Source: Arcuatula senhousia
Lineage: Eukaryota; Mollusca; Bivalvia; Mytilida; Mytilidae
NCBI GenBank assembly: GCA_963971305.1
Contig: OZ020303.1
Coordinates: forward strand, 38,490,106-38,554,105
DNA: 64,000 nucleotides
Direction of reading: 5' to 3'
Shown here one piece after another: positions 1 to 11,000 of this stretch. Numbering within the stretch: position 1 is the first letter of the stretch; each line of letters opens with the position of its first letter. Position numbers and translations under genes: made by a program. The notes beneath the pieces are model-generated. The model did not search any database, was not told the DNA's origin, and saw only the letters and a program-made list of their open reading frames with translations.

Positions 1-430
1 CCCCATTTGTAAGTTTGTACCTGTAGTAAGGGAACTACTAATTGATTTTATGGGGGCTATGGGTACTTACTTTTATCCTGTCTTTCTATTTTCGGAAACA
101 TTGGAGCCTGGATTTGTTTTGCCCACATTTTTTTTATTTTCAAATTAACCAAAAAAAATTCAGCCAAAAACTGCAACCTTCCCTTTTTATTTGAAAGTTC
201 TGTCCTGTCTTTTATTTCCTGGTTTTTTGGCATCCTGCCTTTTTATTCAAATTTTACTATACGCCCTATAGAATCAAATGGTCGCTCCCTAACTGCTTTG
301 TTTTCTCTCGTGTCTCCTGTTTTCACTCGGATGACCGTTTTGCATTTATTTCATTCTAGTAGAAATAAGGAAGTTATAAAAAGTATTATTCAATAATTTT
401 CGATACTTTTTGTAGAACTTAAAAAGACAG

Positions 431-580
431 TAAACATTATAACTGAAGTGGACTCCCTAATGGGCACATTCAAAATCAGTTTTGAAGAAGAATTTATCAA
501 TTCAGTTGATATAACATACTTTTGGTGTATTGGTTACAGAAATGGCAATTATGCTATATGCAAGGTTTGTATTTCTAGTA
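431..580 (+). CDS. Probable FN3-like half-domain exon (upstream exon of membrane receptor)
   Basis: Acceptor AG at 429-430 is followed by an open phase-1 frame to 580, where GTAATG can serve as donor. A GT directly after codon AAG at 569 or so (GTTTGT) is an alternative that would end in phase 0. The encoded peptide contains GTFKISFEEEF and a following aromatic strand (DITYFWCIGYRNG). The pattern G-x-F-x-(I/V) then an aromatic strand matches the exons at 975-1088 and 2036-2155. Length is 150 nt, so phase 1 is kept on both sides, as in all other ectodomain exons of this gene. No convincing second-half partner exon was found between 580 and 975. Assignment to the receptor rests on phase and resemblance only. 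Confidence 0.4.
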
Positions 581-974
581 GTAATGATAAGAAATAAAAT
601 ACAAAATATTTGAAAAAATATAGAAAATGTCTTAAAAATTGTTACAATTTTGAGTGCTTGTTACAGGCACTTTCAGGAGTAACAGAATTTTTTGAAAAAA
701 TTGTATTGTAGTAGGCGCAGTAAGATCTTTCTACCTCAAGTCTAAAATTAATCTTAAAATTCTTACACCTTGCCTTGTTTTTTATAAGACTTGTTTATAG
801 AGTTTCCAACCTTCTGATATATACAATAGCGACAAAATTGGTTTATTCTTTTATCTGTCTCAGCTTGATTTTAAAGTTTTACTTCAATATTTCATGTATT
901 TTGATCTTTATACACAACAAACTTGTTATAGCGAGGTTTGCAATGGGAAAAATCACTCAATTCTTCATACAGAG

Positions 975-1088
975 GAAATCTTTCGGATATAGCTACAAAG
1001 GAATGGGAGTTTGGAGCTTCATTTTCCGTCCATTCAAAATCATCTGGTATAGCTTGGACAGATTGTGTCTTTTATCAGCAGGAAAAAG
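975..1088 (+). CDS. Probable FN3-like first-half exon of membrane receptor
   Basis: An acceptor (ACAG at 969-972 or AGAG at 971-974) precedes an open frame encoding KEWEFGASFSVHSKSSG and then AWTDCVFYQQEKG, with donor GTAAAC at 1089. With the second acceptor the exon is 114 nt, phase 1 to phase 1. The segment E-(W/Y)-E-(F/I)-G-x-x-F-x-V and the end in Lys-Gly at the splice junction match the better-supported FN3 exon at 2036-2155, so I read it as the first half of a preceding FN3-like repeat. Its second half is probably 1197-1352. Confidence 0.5.
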
Positions 1089-1196
1089 GTAAACGTTGTT
1101 TGGATTTTTTTGCGATATACATAAAATGTCTTAGAACTATTGTTGCTGCCCTTTCGGTCTTTTGACACTCACTTGCTGCCTCTTTGCTTCTTGTAG

Positions 1197-1352
1197 ATAA
1201 ATGGCATATCTGATTTTACGATGAAGACCATTTTGTCTGTGTAAAAACTGTGAAATTATTTTTTAATCCATACCATCTATTACTAAACTACAATAAAAAA
1301 GACACTTTATATGTCTACGGATGTTATAGTCTTCATCATAATAATTGTTTTT
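1197..1352 (+). pseudogene. Possible FN3-like second-half exon with in-frame TGA
   Basis: After a pyrimidine-rich acceptor (TTCTTGTAG) the phase-1 frame reads DKWHI, then a TGA (about 1214-1216). It continues open through FYDEDHFVCVKTVKLFF and a strand ending DTLYVYGCYSLHHN to a good donor (GTATGT at 1353). Length is 156 nt, phase 1 to 1, which is what the receptor needs here. The L-x5-T-x-Y-x-V spacing fits the second half of an FN3 fold. Either the exon is damaged, or a weak acceptor at 1225-1226 (GATGAAG) is used and bypasses the stop while keeping phase 1. Confidence 0.35.
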
Positions 1353-1696
1353 GTATGTGTTTCTTATTTCTTTTTAACATTCTTGGGATTTATGATGCTA
1401 GAAAGACTGATTTGATTTTAGAATACTTTTAACAGGGACTTATAATGCTTCTGCAAATACAAAATGCAATGTATATCTTATAGTTTATCGTTGTAAAAAT
1501 AGAATTAAAGGACAAATGACATTTTGTTTTAAGGCAAAATGAAGAAAATCGTATTTTTGAATGAAAAACTCAGGCTAAACATTGCTAATCTATACACAAT
1601 AATATCAACGTCTGAAAACAAATAGCTGAAAGTGAGAGTAGGCGGAGCTTCGCGTGTATGCATATTTTCACTAATAAGATAACGGTCATTGGCCGT

Positions 1697-1704
1697 TGAC
1701 GTCA
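1697..1704 (+). promoter_or_regulatory. Palindromic CRE (TGACGTCA) upstream of the THAP exon
   Basis: A perfect TGACGTCA full-site CRE lies 93 bp before the THAP exon ATG, in the local stretch with the highest GC. CREB/ATF proteins bind this sequence and such sites sit typically within ~200 bp of start sites. I infer a promoter; no TATA box is evident at a fixed distance. Confidence 0.4.
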
Positions 1705-1796
1705 GAGCAGAGGGTCCTAGCCATTGTTTATACACATATTGATTCCGCTTCACAATTTGTTGATGGTTGTTAATTTTTCACAAAATATTATTGAAA

Positions 1797-1994
1797 ATGC
1801 CGTACTGTGCAGTTTATGGGTGCACTAATGATTCAAAAAAGGGAATTTCGTTCTTTAGATTTCCGAAAGATTCTGTCCGATGGAAAGCATGGATTCATTA
1901 CTGTAAAAGAGTGAACTTTGAACCAACGGAACATAATAAGATTTGTCATAAATATTTTCCTGATTCCCATCTGGCTCGTAACCCTGTCAAGCAG
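1797..1994 (+). CDS. THAP zinc-finger exon (first exon or gene fragment)
   Basis: ATG at 1797 opens MPYCAVYGCTNDSKKG then ISFFRFPKD, W at the conserved position, and KICHKYFPDS, ending at CAG with donor GTATCG at 1995 (phase 0). This is the start of a THAP domain, a C2CH zinc-dependent DNA-binding module of animal transcription factors and P-element-type transposases: C-x4-C at residues 4 and 9, FPKD, Trp and the final C-x2-H. Here the last ligand is Tyr (C-H-K-Y-F instead of C-x-x-H-F), explained by one CAT to TAT change, so zinc binding may be impaired. Its end phase does not match the next FN3 exon, and the 41-bp gap is too short for an intron. It is therefore a separate nested gene or relic inside the receptor's intron. 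No downstream exon was identified. Confidence 0.6.
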
Positions 1995-2035
1995 GTATCG
2001 ATGCAGTAATAAATTAGGCTTTGCTTTTGTTTTAG

Positions 2036-5000
2036 CTACCAAACCTATCCCAGAGTATGAGATTGGTCATGACTTTGTTCGTGTTGTTATTCCAAGAGAG
2101 TTTTGTGACAAATCAGGTTACAGACCGCTTAATTATATTTTATTAATCAAAAAAGGTGCGTTACTATGATAACCAATGTTTAACGTTTTCAACCATATAC
2201 CTTATTACCTTATTTTATCTTAAAATGTCTTAAAACGGTAGATTAGTCTTAGAAATATTATGTATTATTTTTAAGAACTGGATAAAACGCGACACATTAT
2301 CGTTTGGGAATTACTTAATTTAAACTTTTTTTCTTATGTCATTGTCAATTTTTTTTCTTAGTGCTTAGCTTTTTGCAGTTTTGATTGTTTGATTATTTAC
2401 TTAACTCATTTTGCAGAAAATGAATGTTGGAGAAACGTCACAGTCATTGCAAAAAGATCGACCACCAATATAACAGTTACAAAATTAAGTTCTAATACAG
2501 TTTATGACATCATTTACGCAGTGCGATATAATTTTGGAACACTTCAATCAGCAAAGTCAACAATTGTCACGTTACACTCAGGTAAATCTCAAAAGTTTGC
2601 ACAATAGAAAGCACACAACATCTAAAATGTTTGTTGATTCTTCTGCCAGGACTTGATCAGTTGCAATTTACAGAATTTCAAACTACTACTAGTACAGTAA
2701 CAACTTATGATTTTTTAATTTCTTAAAACAAATACAAAAAAGCAGAATGTAACAGATGTTTTGCTATACACTGCTCATCATTGCTCATGTACAATTTAAT
2801 TGTACCAATTTTACATGTACCATGTAATTTGCAATGTTAAAGTAAAAAATATAAGGAACAGCTGAAGTCACTTGGTGCAGCATCATTTTATACCTAGGAA
2901 AAGTTCGAATGTAACAAGACTAAAAGACCACTGACCGATAATTTCAATATTAACCTAAAATCATTCTATGCCTGCAAATACATGTTGAAGATGCAGTATT
3001 TTATCAGTTTCTGCTGAATTATATTAACAAGACTTGTTTGTTGGCAACGTGACGGGAGTGCTAAAGCAAACAGGAACTGTTTACTCTGCCGAGGTACTCG
3101 TGTTCACTTGTTTTTTGACTTAAGTTCACGTTGCTGATTTTGCGGTTTGGTATAAAATGTGTCGTTATTTGTTGTAGCGGGTTTTTCTTTGTGTGTGTGT
3201 GTGTGTGTGTGTGATGATGATGATTTTGTGCCTACCGATTTGTCTGCCTTTTCGGATTTACGACATTCGGTTTCACCATTGATACAGCTTAACTTCTTGT
3301 ATCTCTTCAATATGAATGCGCATGTTGCTTCTTTAATTTATAGAACCATATATTTTCTTTCAGATACCAAAAGTTCAAACCACATCGTGTTACAAGTGGT
3401 ATTACCGATTATTGTCATAATTGTGTTCATTCTTACACTACTGGGTGTAGCTTTATTTTGGTAAGTACCGGAATATCAAACGATTAGAAGTGGTGATGTA
3501 TTTTGCGACTCACCACCTGTTCCCCTTTCTTCCCATAGTTAAGAAACAAAAAACTACAAAGAGACAAACAGTTTTAATCTATTATATACTATTACCAAGG
3601 TAAAAAAGTATGGAGTAAAAGGTATTTAGAGGGTTTTTAGCCGGGATAATCGCTAGCGATTAGCCACGGCTTTAGCTACGATAGCCTTTCGGTAAGAAAT
3701 CAGATGGTTTTTCCGGCGGTTCACCAGAAACTTATTAATAGAAATATCAATACACGCTAGCAATATAGTCCTTTTCCAGATCTGTTTTTTCGTCGCTTAA
3801 CTCGCAATTTATATGTTATAAAACTTATTTATTTAGTTTTCAAATTTTGTATAAGTATGTAAGACGCCTATCTGATGCGATAGTATTAAATGATTTATAA
3901 AGAATACGAATGCAGAATGATATTTTATTTGTAGGAGTGTTCGCCGATCTCATTAGTGAAGTCATATTCACTAATTTGCATCTCATTAAGTGTCAAACCG
4001 GATGGCAATAAACAGTGCAATAAACAAACATCGATCGATGAACATAATAATTTACCCAAAGTTCAAATCCTCATAATTTTTTATTTGATCAGAAAAAACT
4101 GTTCTGTAAACGGTTATTTGATATAAAAAATTATTATTCTTACGAACCATAATTGATTTTGAAAATAAGGCTTAAAAATAAATCTGCTGTTTCTAGACCA
4201 AGAATTTTTTCATTGAAAATTTTTAATCAACCAAATTTTCGATCTTCAGAACCTATGAATATAATTATTTTCAAAATGCACTACAAAAACTACCTTTTTC
4301 TGAAAATTGTAGAACCAAAAGCAATTTTACAAAAAAATGTAAGTGTGACTTCTCTGGTACTGTTTTACAGATTTCGATGAAATTTATTTTAAATTGATAA
4401 ATTCTACAGGAGTTACAGGACAGATTTTGCTTAAATTTGTATTAATTTCAGATGTTTGAACAATAATACTATTTTGAGTTTCGAGTTAAACAAAGTTAGT
4501 TTTATTGTCAAAGTAAAATATGTGTGGAAAGGGGGGGGGGCATTGGCAACCTGTACCAATCTTGTTAATTTGTATGGTTTTCCTATAGCATGAGAGAAAT
4601 CTTATGCTTTTTTGTTTAACTTTATACATCAACAAAAGTTTACAATTCAACATAATTTTCACAACCTCTTCACATGAGTTATTCCTCGTTTAATTTAAAA
4701 AAATGGTGTTTGGTTAGCCTACAGAATTAAACGTTGCTTGCTCATACGAAAAAATTTTTTTTAATAAACTACACTGAGGAAGTTGTCCGTTGGCATGCAA
4801 AATATGTAAATAAGCTGTAGCTTATAGAACTTATGAATTCAGTTGAACCGATGGGTCAACACAAAAAAGTAATGGAAACACGCGTGTTTTTTTTATTTGG
4901 CCTAATGGGATAATTACATTGCAACAGGGGGGTCAAAAAGGGGACTTCCGCCTAAAATCGACTTTTTTATGTGAGTTCCGATCCGATTTGCAAACTCTTT

Positions 5001-8000
5001 TTTCATTGGAATCCTTGTGAAAATCCCTGCCTACTTTTTAAAAAGTAGTAGGATACTAAATGCAATATTTTTAACGTTTTGAGAATTTAAGGATTGAAGG
5101 CCCAAAAACGCCATGTATTTAGAGTTTGTTGAGGCAAATAGTTTTACACAAGAAATTAAGTTGTAGTGGGCTAGCCAATTGTTATGAAGCTTTAATATGA
5201 TGATTATATCCACTGAAGGAAGAACGGTGTTGTATTTGGGGATTGTGGCCAAAAGGGGCTACAATGGGTGTATTGACAAAACGACTGTAGAACTTTTATA
5301 ACTCATTCAATTTACAAAATTCTTTTTTATTGAATTCTTACTATATTCTGTCTTAATATGTCAGTGGTTTTCAAATATTTTTCACCTTTACATTTATACA
5401 GGTGACCAAAAACAAGGCCAAGTCCATAAAATCAACTTTTTTAAAAAAATTGGTTCGTTTTTCAAAATCTTTTTTTTTTTCATTGGAATCCTTGTAACAA
5501 TCCATTTTACACAAAAAGGTAGCTTTTTATTTTTATTTTTTGCAACACATGAACAATTTTAAATTTGTAGATTACCCCGGCTACCAGTACTTTCAGTACT
5601 TTGATTTACTTAAAAGGAAGATAAACCTTTAACAGGGAGTAGAATAGTAATATAAATATTTATCAATTACTTGTAACAAGTTTCAATGGAAAATAAGTTG
5701 CTTCTGGCGGATCTATAAAACAATTTGTTAATACCTCTTCTATACCTTTTTCGTTGAACGTTATGATTTCTTGATCTCTTTGACATACACTTTAGATGGA
5801 TTATTTTGTTTGCGTAACCGTGACATTTTGAACATGTTGGTTTGCTGTTATTGGCAGTCTCGTGGATATTTGTGGACAAAAAAGAAGCAGAAGTGCACAT
5901 GGGGCATCAGAATGTCATTTTCCGAAATGCAGAGATAAACCAGTTAACACCGACGAGAACAAGACAAAGAGACGACAAAAAAAAAAACATAAAACACAGA
6001 AATACAAAAACAACTGAATAGCAATCAGTAACACGAACACTAATTGTAACGAGAATGAAAGTTTTTTTGGGAGAGTAAGCAGTTTCTGCTATAGCATACC
6101 CGTCGCGCTGCCAACCACCAATTCAGTGTGTCAAATCTGGTAAAAGAAGACAAAACAATACCCTATGACAAACCATGATCTTTACTCATCTGGGAAATTG
6201 AAATCCCAATTGTCTATGAGCGCATGATGGCTTAATTCTGTAAAATCTCATGATTGAAGACAGTAACAATGGAACAACGTAACCCTGTGTAAGCAATTTT
6301 TGTGTCAGACGTGAAGCTGTGCTAAGGAAAGATGTAAGAACTGCAAGCTCTGGATTAGTGAATCAATTGTGATACGTAAACTCCATAAACTGGATCGGAC
6401 GGAATGTTGCTACCCAAGAAGGGAAAGTCATCACGATTGTCATAGAGTTTTGTTCAAAGTTTTCCTTGAGAATCTTTTTCAAGCTGAAGATCTAAATATG
6501 AAACAGACTTCCTAGAATCCATTGTGTCGTTTATATCGAAAGTGCCTGGGGACATATAAGATGGATAAATATACAAAATCAAAAATTGTTTAGTGAAAGG
6601 ACGTCATCAATATAACGGAAAGTGAGACTGAAAGAGAGAGCTAGTCTAGATATATTTATAAGAAGTCTGTTTCATGTGAATGAAGAAACAAATTAGCAAA
6701 TAAAGGTAATAACATAATTGCCGAACTTCGAGAATCAATCTCAAATGTCCATAAGACGAGACAAAACAAGGAATACATACCGGAAAAATTGAAGATCGCA
6801 AGGTCCTGACTTGGTACAGGCATTTCAAAAGAAATGGTGGGTTAAACCAGGTTTTAAGGCGCGCCAAACCTCCCTCTTCCATTGCGATCTTTGGGTCCGT
6901 TAGTTACACAAAACACAATAGGTTTGTGATGACATATTAGGGGTGCTAAGGTGATCATCTCAGTACATCAACCAGCCAAACACTAATCAAAGCAAGAACT
7001 TACCATTTCGTCAAACATGATATTTAATTTTTCTACCAGTGGCTGATAACGAAGAAAGAATTTTTTTAGAGATCGTATGAGAAGTATTTTTTATAACCTT
7101 TGCCTAAAAGTCGGTTACGAAGAAAGCGGTGTCGAATAAAAAATCTGAAAAATGTGTACAAGCCCTGGCATATCGAATTAGTTGTGAAATATAGACACCG
7201 TATGCAGGTGAAGTTGGTATGTAACTCAGGTTAGGAAAATTAATAATTTTAAAATTAAAATCGTCTCTTTTATCGTAAATTTTTGTACTGAGATGACCAT
7301 CCGGGTCAAATTCGAGATGTAGATCCAAGAATGATGTAAAGCAAGTGGATTCGATGATTTCTTTAGTCTCTAGCTCTTGAGGATATATTCAAGGAATCCA
7401 TCTGCCAAACGACGAGTTGTTGACAGAGAGGGCGTCATCAATACATCTGAAAGTGAGATTAAATTACCTTGCCTCTTTCATCTTCTTGTTCTTTACGAGT
7501 TCCTGAAGAAATTCAGTCTCGTAAGAGTATAAAAACAAGTCGGCGAGGAAAGGAGTACAGTTTGTGGCCATTGGAATGCCGACTTGTTGTTGAAAAATCT
7601 CTTCTCTAAATGTGACAAATATGTTGTCAATAAGGAAATCAAGCATACTGCATACTTGATCCAAAGTGCAACAAATCTTATCTTTATAAGATGTTTTTCA
7701 AAAATGTAGAATTATAGCCTAAAACAACAAAGTTCCTTGAATTCGAAAAAGCCTCTTCAATAAGTTTTTTCAGTCGACACTTTAAGTTTTTCGTGTGGCA
7801 ATGTGGTGTACAAAGTTGAAAAATCGAAAGTTTTCAAAGAATGAACTTCAGAGAATGACAGGGATTTAAAATTATTAAACAAATCTTTTGAGTTCTTTTA
7901 AATCCAAAAATGATTAACTCCACTACGATTATAAATAGTGTCACAGTATGCATGTTGTCCTTCTTTGACAGCAGACAAGATCTTAGTAGGTTGAACACGA

Positions 8001-11000
8001 TGAAGATCCAGCTGTATACCTTTTTTGTACGGTTTTTTGTGAAGTTTAGGTATACAGTAAAAATATGGTAACTGTTCATGTTCCTTTTTCAATGATATAT
8101 TTAAAGAAGACATGAAAGAGTTATGGTTGGCTATGATCTTATCTTTATTAAATGATGTCCGAGTGTATGTAGCACTAGCAGATGAATTACCATCTATGCC
8201 TAATTCTTGAATCAGACTTCTGTAGTAATGTGCTTTACATATTGGAAGCTTTGTCTGCAGGTGTGACAACATATTTGTCATGTAAGGAAGAGAGACACTC
8301 GAGAGCTTCACGATCTCTGAATACGGAACATGGCCGAGGATTAAGACATTTCCGAAGTTTTTGTATTCGGCTTCGTACAAGAGACCGGATAGTCCTTACC
8401 CAGTCTGACAGTGACTCTAGGTCTGGCTCTTGGTTCACCTACCGCTTTATCCAGGCTCGGTAGGTGCAAAATTAGTGCCCATTGGAATATCTATTGTGTT
8501 TCCAATACTTAACTTTCCCTTTCTGTGTAGCAACATTCCGTCCGCTCCAGCATATGGAGTTTACGTAACACAATTGATTCGTTATTCCAGAGCATGTAGG
8601 GAGTACAAAAACTTCCTTGATAGAGCTACACAGCTGACAGGCAAATTGTTAACACAGGGGTACGTTGCCATCACTCAAGAAATTTTACAGAAGAAATCAT
8701 GTGCTTGTATACAAATACAGGATTTCTTTCTCTCAAATAAGCACAGATGGTGGTTTGACATAGAGTTTGGCAATGCCATCGTTTCCTGGATTTGACTAAC
8801 ACTAAATCGATCTTTGGCAACGTGACGGGTGTGCTATAGCAAGCAGGAACTGCTTACTCTTCCGGAGCACCTGAGTTCACTCTCGTTTCGACTTGAGTTC
8901 ACGTTGCTGAATGCGGTTATGTGGTTATGTGTGTGTGTGTGTTTTATGTTTGTTATGTGGTTTGTTTCGTTATGATGATTTTTTGTCTACTGGTTTTGTC
9001 TTTGTCTTTACGGTTTTATGATGTTGATTACCCCTTTGGTACATCTTTGCTTCTTACAGTTTAAGAAAACAATAGTCTATCAAATAAACTTTCAATGTCA
9101 AAGCTTTTGTTTGTCCCTGACATCTTTATGTTTATCTTTCTATGTCCAGAGATGGGTCTTTCGTTGATATCTTGAGATAAGTTTTGAATCTTGTGATTTG
9201 TATTTTTAGTCTTGGACCAATGCATGACGGCAAGTAGCGACCTCCCGTCATGTTGACTGTTTTCATTTTATTTTTTTGAATTGCCGTTTATTTATGTCTA
9301 TTCCACATATAATAATTGTCTATTGCAAATTGTTTTTAGTTTTAGGAAGTCCCTTGTAGAGAAATATAATGCTTTTCGTCAACCCGTCTCGATTTACACC
9401 GTAGATCTTACCCAGAAGGTAAGTCAACGTATATTTAACAGTTCGATGGAAAGACACCACGAAATATTTTATTTGTATACCCGAATGCTGCTTCTTTAGA
9501 ATATTCAATAGTAAAGATGTTGTTCCCTACTTTTGAAACAATCATCTTAAAAAACACTTGAATTGCAAATTTTGACTATTTGCTGTGTGATTGTGTATCA
9601 AACAGGAAGCATTGCAGTGATGAATATTATGTAATCAATTTATTTTGGGGTTTTTGGTGCCTTGTATTTTTAAAACTGTCTCTGAATATATGCACTGTCA
9701 GCTTAATTTAACAATGTTTTTATTTTAATGTCATACGTAGTGAAAGGTGTCAAACATAGTAAAAATGAAGATGAATGAAACTTAATCTAGGTGTGGTATT
9801 CGGTCAAATAAACATATCACTCAAAATAATAGATGTTCCTGAGACCTAATAGTTTCACAGTTAAATTATTGTTGACAATGTAACTTTTATTTTGGAAATA
9901 GAATGTTAATGTAACGGATTCTTTTTTATTTTTTGAAATTATGAAATAAATCATCCTCTAGTAATTGATAACTTTTTGGCTAATTTTTGGCCGGATTTCA
10001 CGAATAGTGAAAATCAGGCGGCGGTTAAAAAATTTTTCGTAACAGTTTTCTCGACAACTTATAAAAGCTTCGAGCGAAGCATATTATGGGTTTGATTTTC
10101 ATTTTAGGTTTGCTGCTCTTCTACTTCCTTTTTATTTGGCTTTTTTGTATTTAAATCAATTCTTTAAAAATAGACATGGTAGACAAAGTTTTGACGCTTA
10201 ATGTGCATTACAATTCTTGCTGTCTTCCATTATGTTTTTTTTTGCGCCGCTTGTTTATACATAAAAGTGTGTTGCATGTTAATGCTTAAGATCTTATAAG
10301 GGATCTACCATTTAACCTGAAAGGGGGGGCCTTGTTTTTTCCTAAAAAAATATTTTTGATGAAAAAAATATTTTGGCAGCTGAGGGTAAGAAAAAAAATA
10401 TTCTGAAGAAGCATTTCTGCTATAAAAAAGAATGCTGATAATGAAAAAAAATATTCTGTCGCCACGCTTTCGAAAACTAAATATTTTGTCCGTGCTCTCC
10501 GCGGAAAAACATTTCTGATCAAAACAAAAAACAAAGCCCCCCCTTTCAAGTTAAATGGTCCGTCCCTAAACTCAATACTTTTTAGACCAGTTACATTAAC
10601 AGCCTATATTATAACAAAAAACTAAATTTGAAAGAAATCAAAATGAATGTGAGTAAGCTAAATACTTAATCTGCAATATATTTAATAGCGGGTACTGTAT
10701 CTTGTAGAAAGACTCGAATGAACCCAATGGGGTAATCTCATCTGCTTTCCAACAGGACGAAAATATTGTGATAAAAAATTACCATAAGTTTGAGGGAGAA
10801 GGAATATACAGAAAGGAAAATTCATACGTTACTGTAGAAGAGACTAAACTAGAAAGTGATGGTGAAATCTCTGAAGTCTATAGTTACATTTCCGTCGATG
10901 GTGAAAATGATATCGCATTGCTAGAAAATATTTCTAACATATCCGTGGATAATGACAATCATCAACCACTGCAAATAATGGTATCTTCTATCGAAAATTT

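Larger units (their letters stand above)
3461..9339 (+). other. 5.9-kb receptor intron filled with repeat debris
   Basis: No host exon was found. It contains AT-rich sequence (3480-4920), a loosely duplicated ~110-bp segment (about 4925-5035 and 5400-5515, sharing TTTTTTCATTGGAATCCTTGT), degenerate PLE-type RT fragments in both orientations (about 6480-8800) and the retroelement 3'-tail repeat at 8818-9060. Confidence 0.6.

Noticed and set aside
1433..1493. Possible FN3 fragment after acceptor TTTTAACAG
   Set aside because: Phase would fit, but the peptide is too short and lacks the FN3 hydrophobic pattern; the 1197-1352 segment fits better.
3190..3214. GT microsatellite as regulatory element
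   Set aside because: It is part of the retroelement tail repeat, also present at 8927-8942.
10286..10549. 87-aa minus-strand open frame rich in Phe
   Set aside because: It is the translated interior of a fold-back MITE; similar frames occur in the other two copies with no selective signature.
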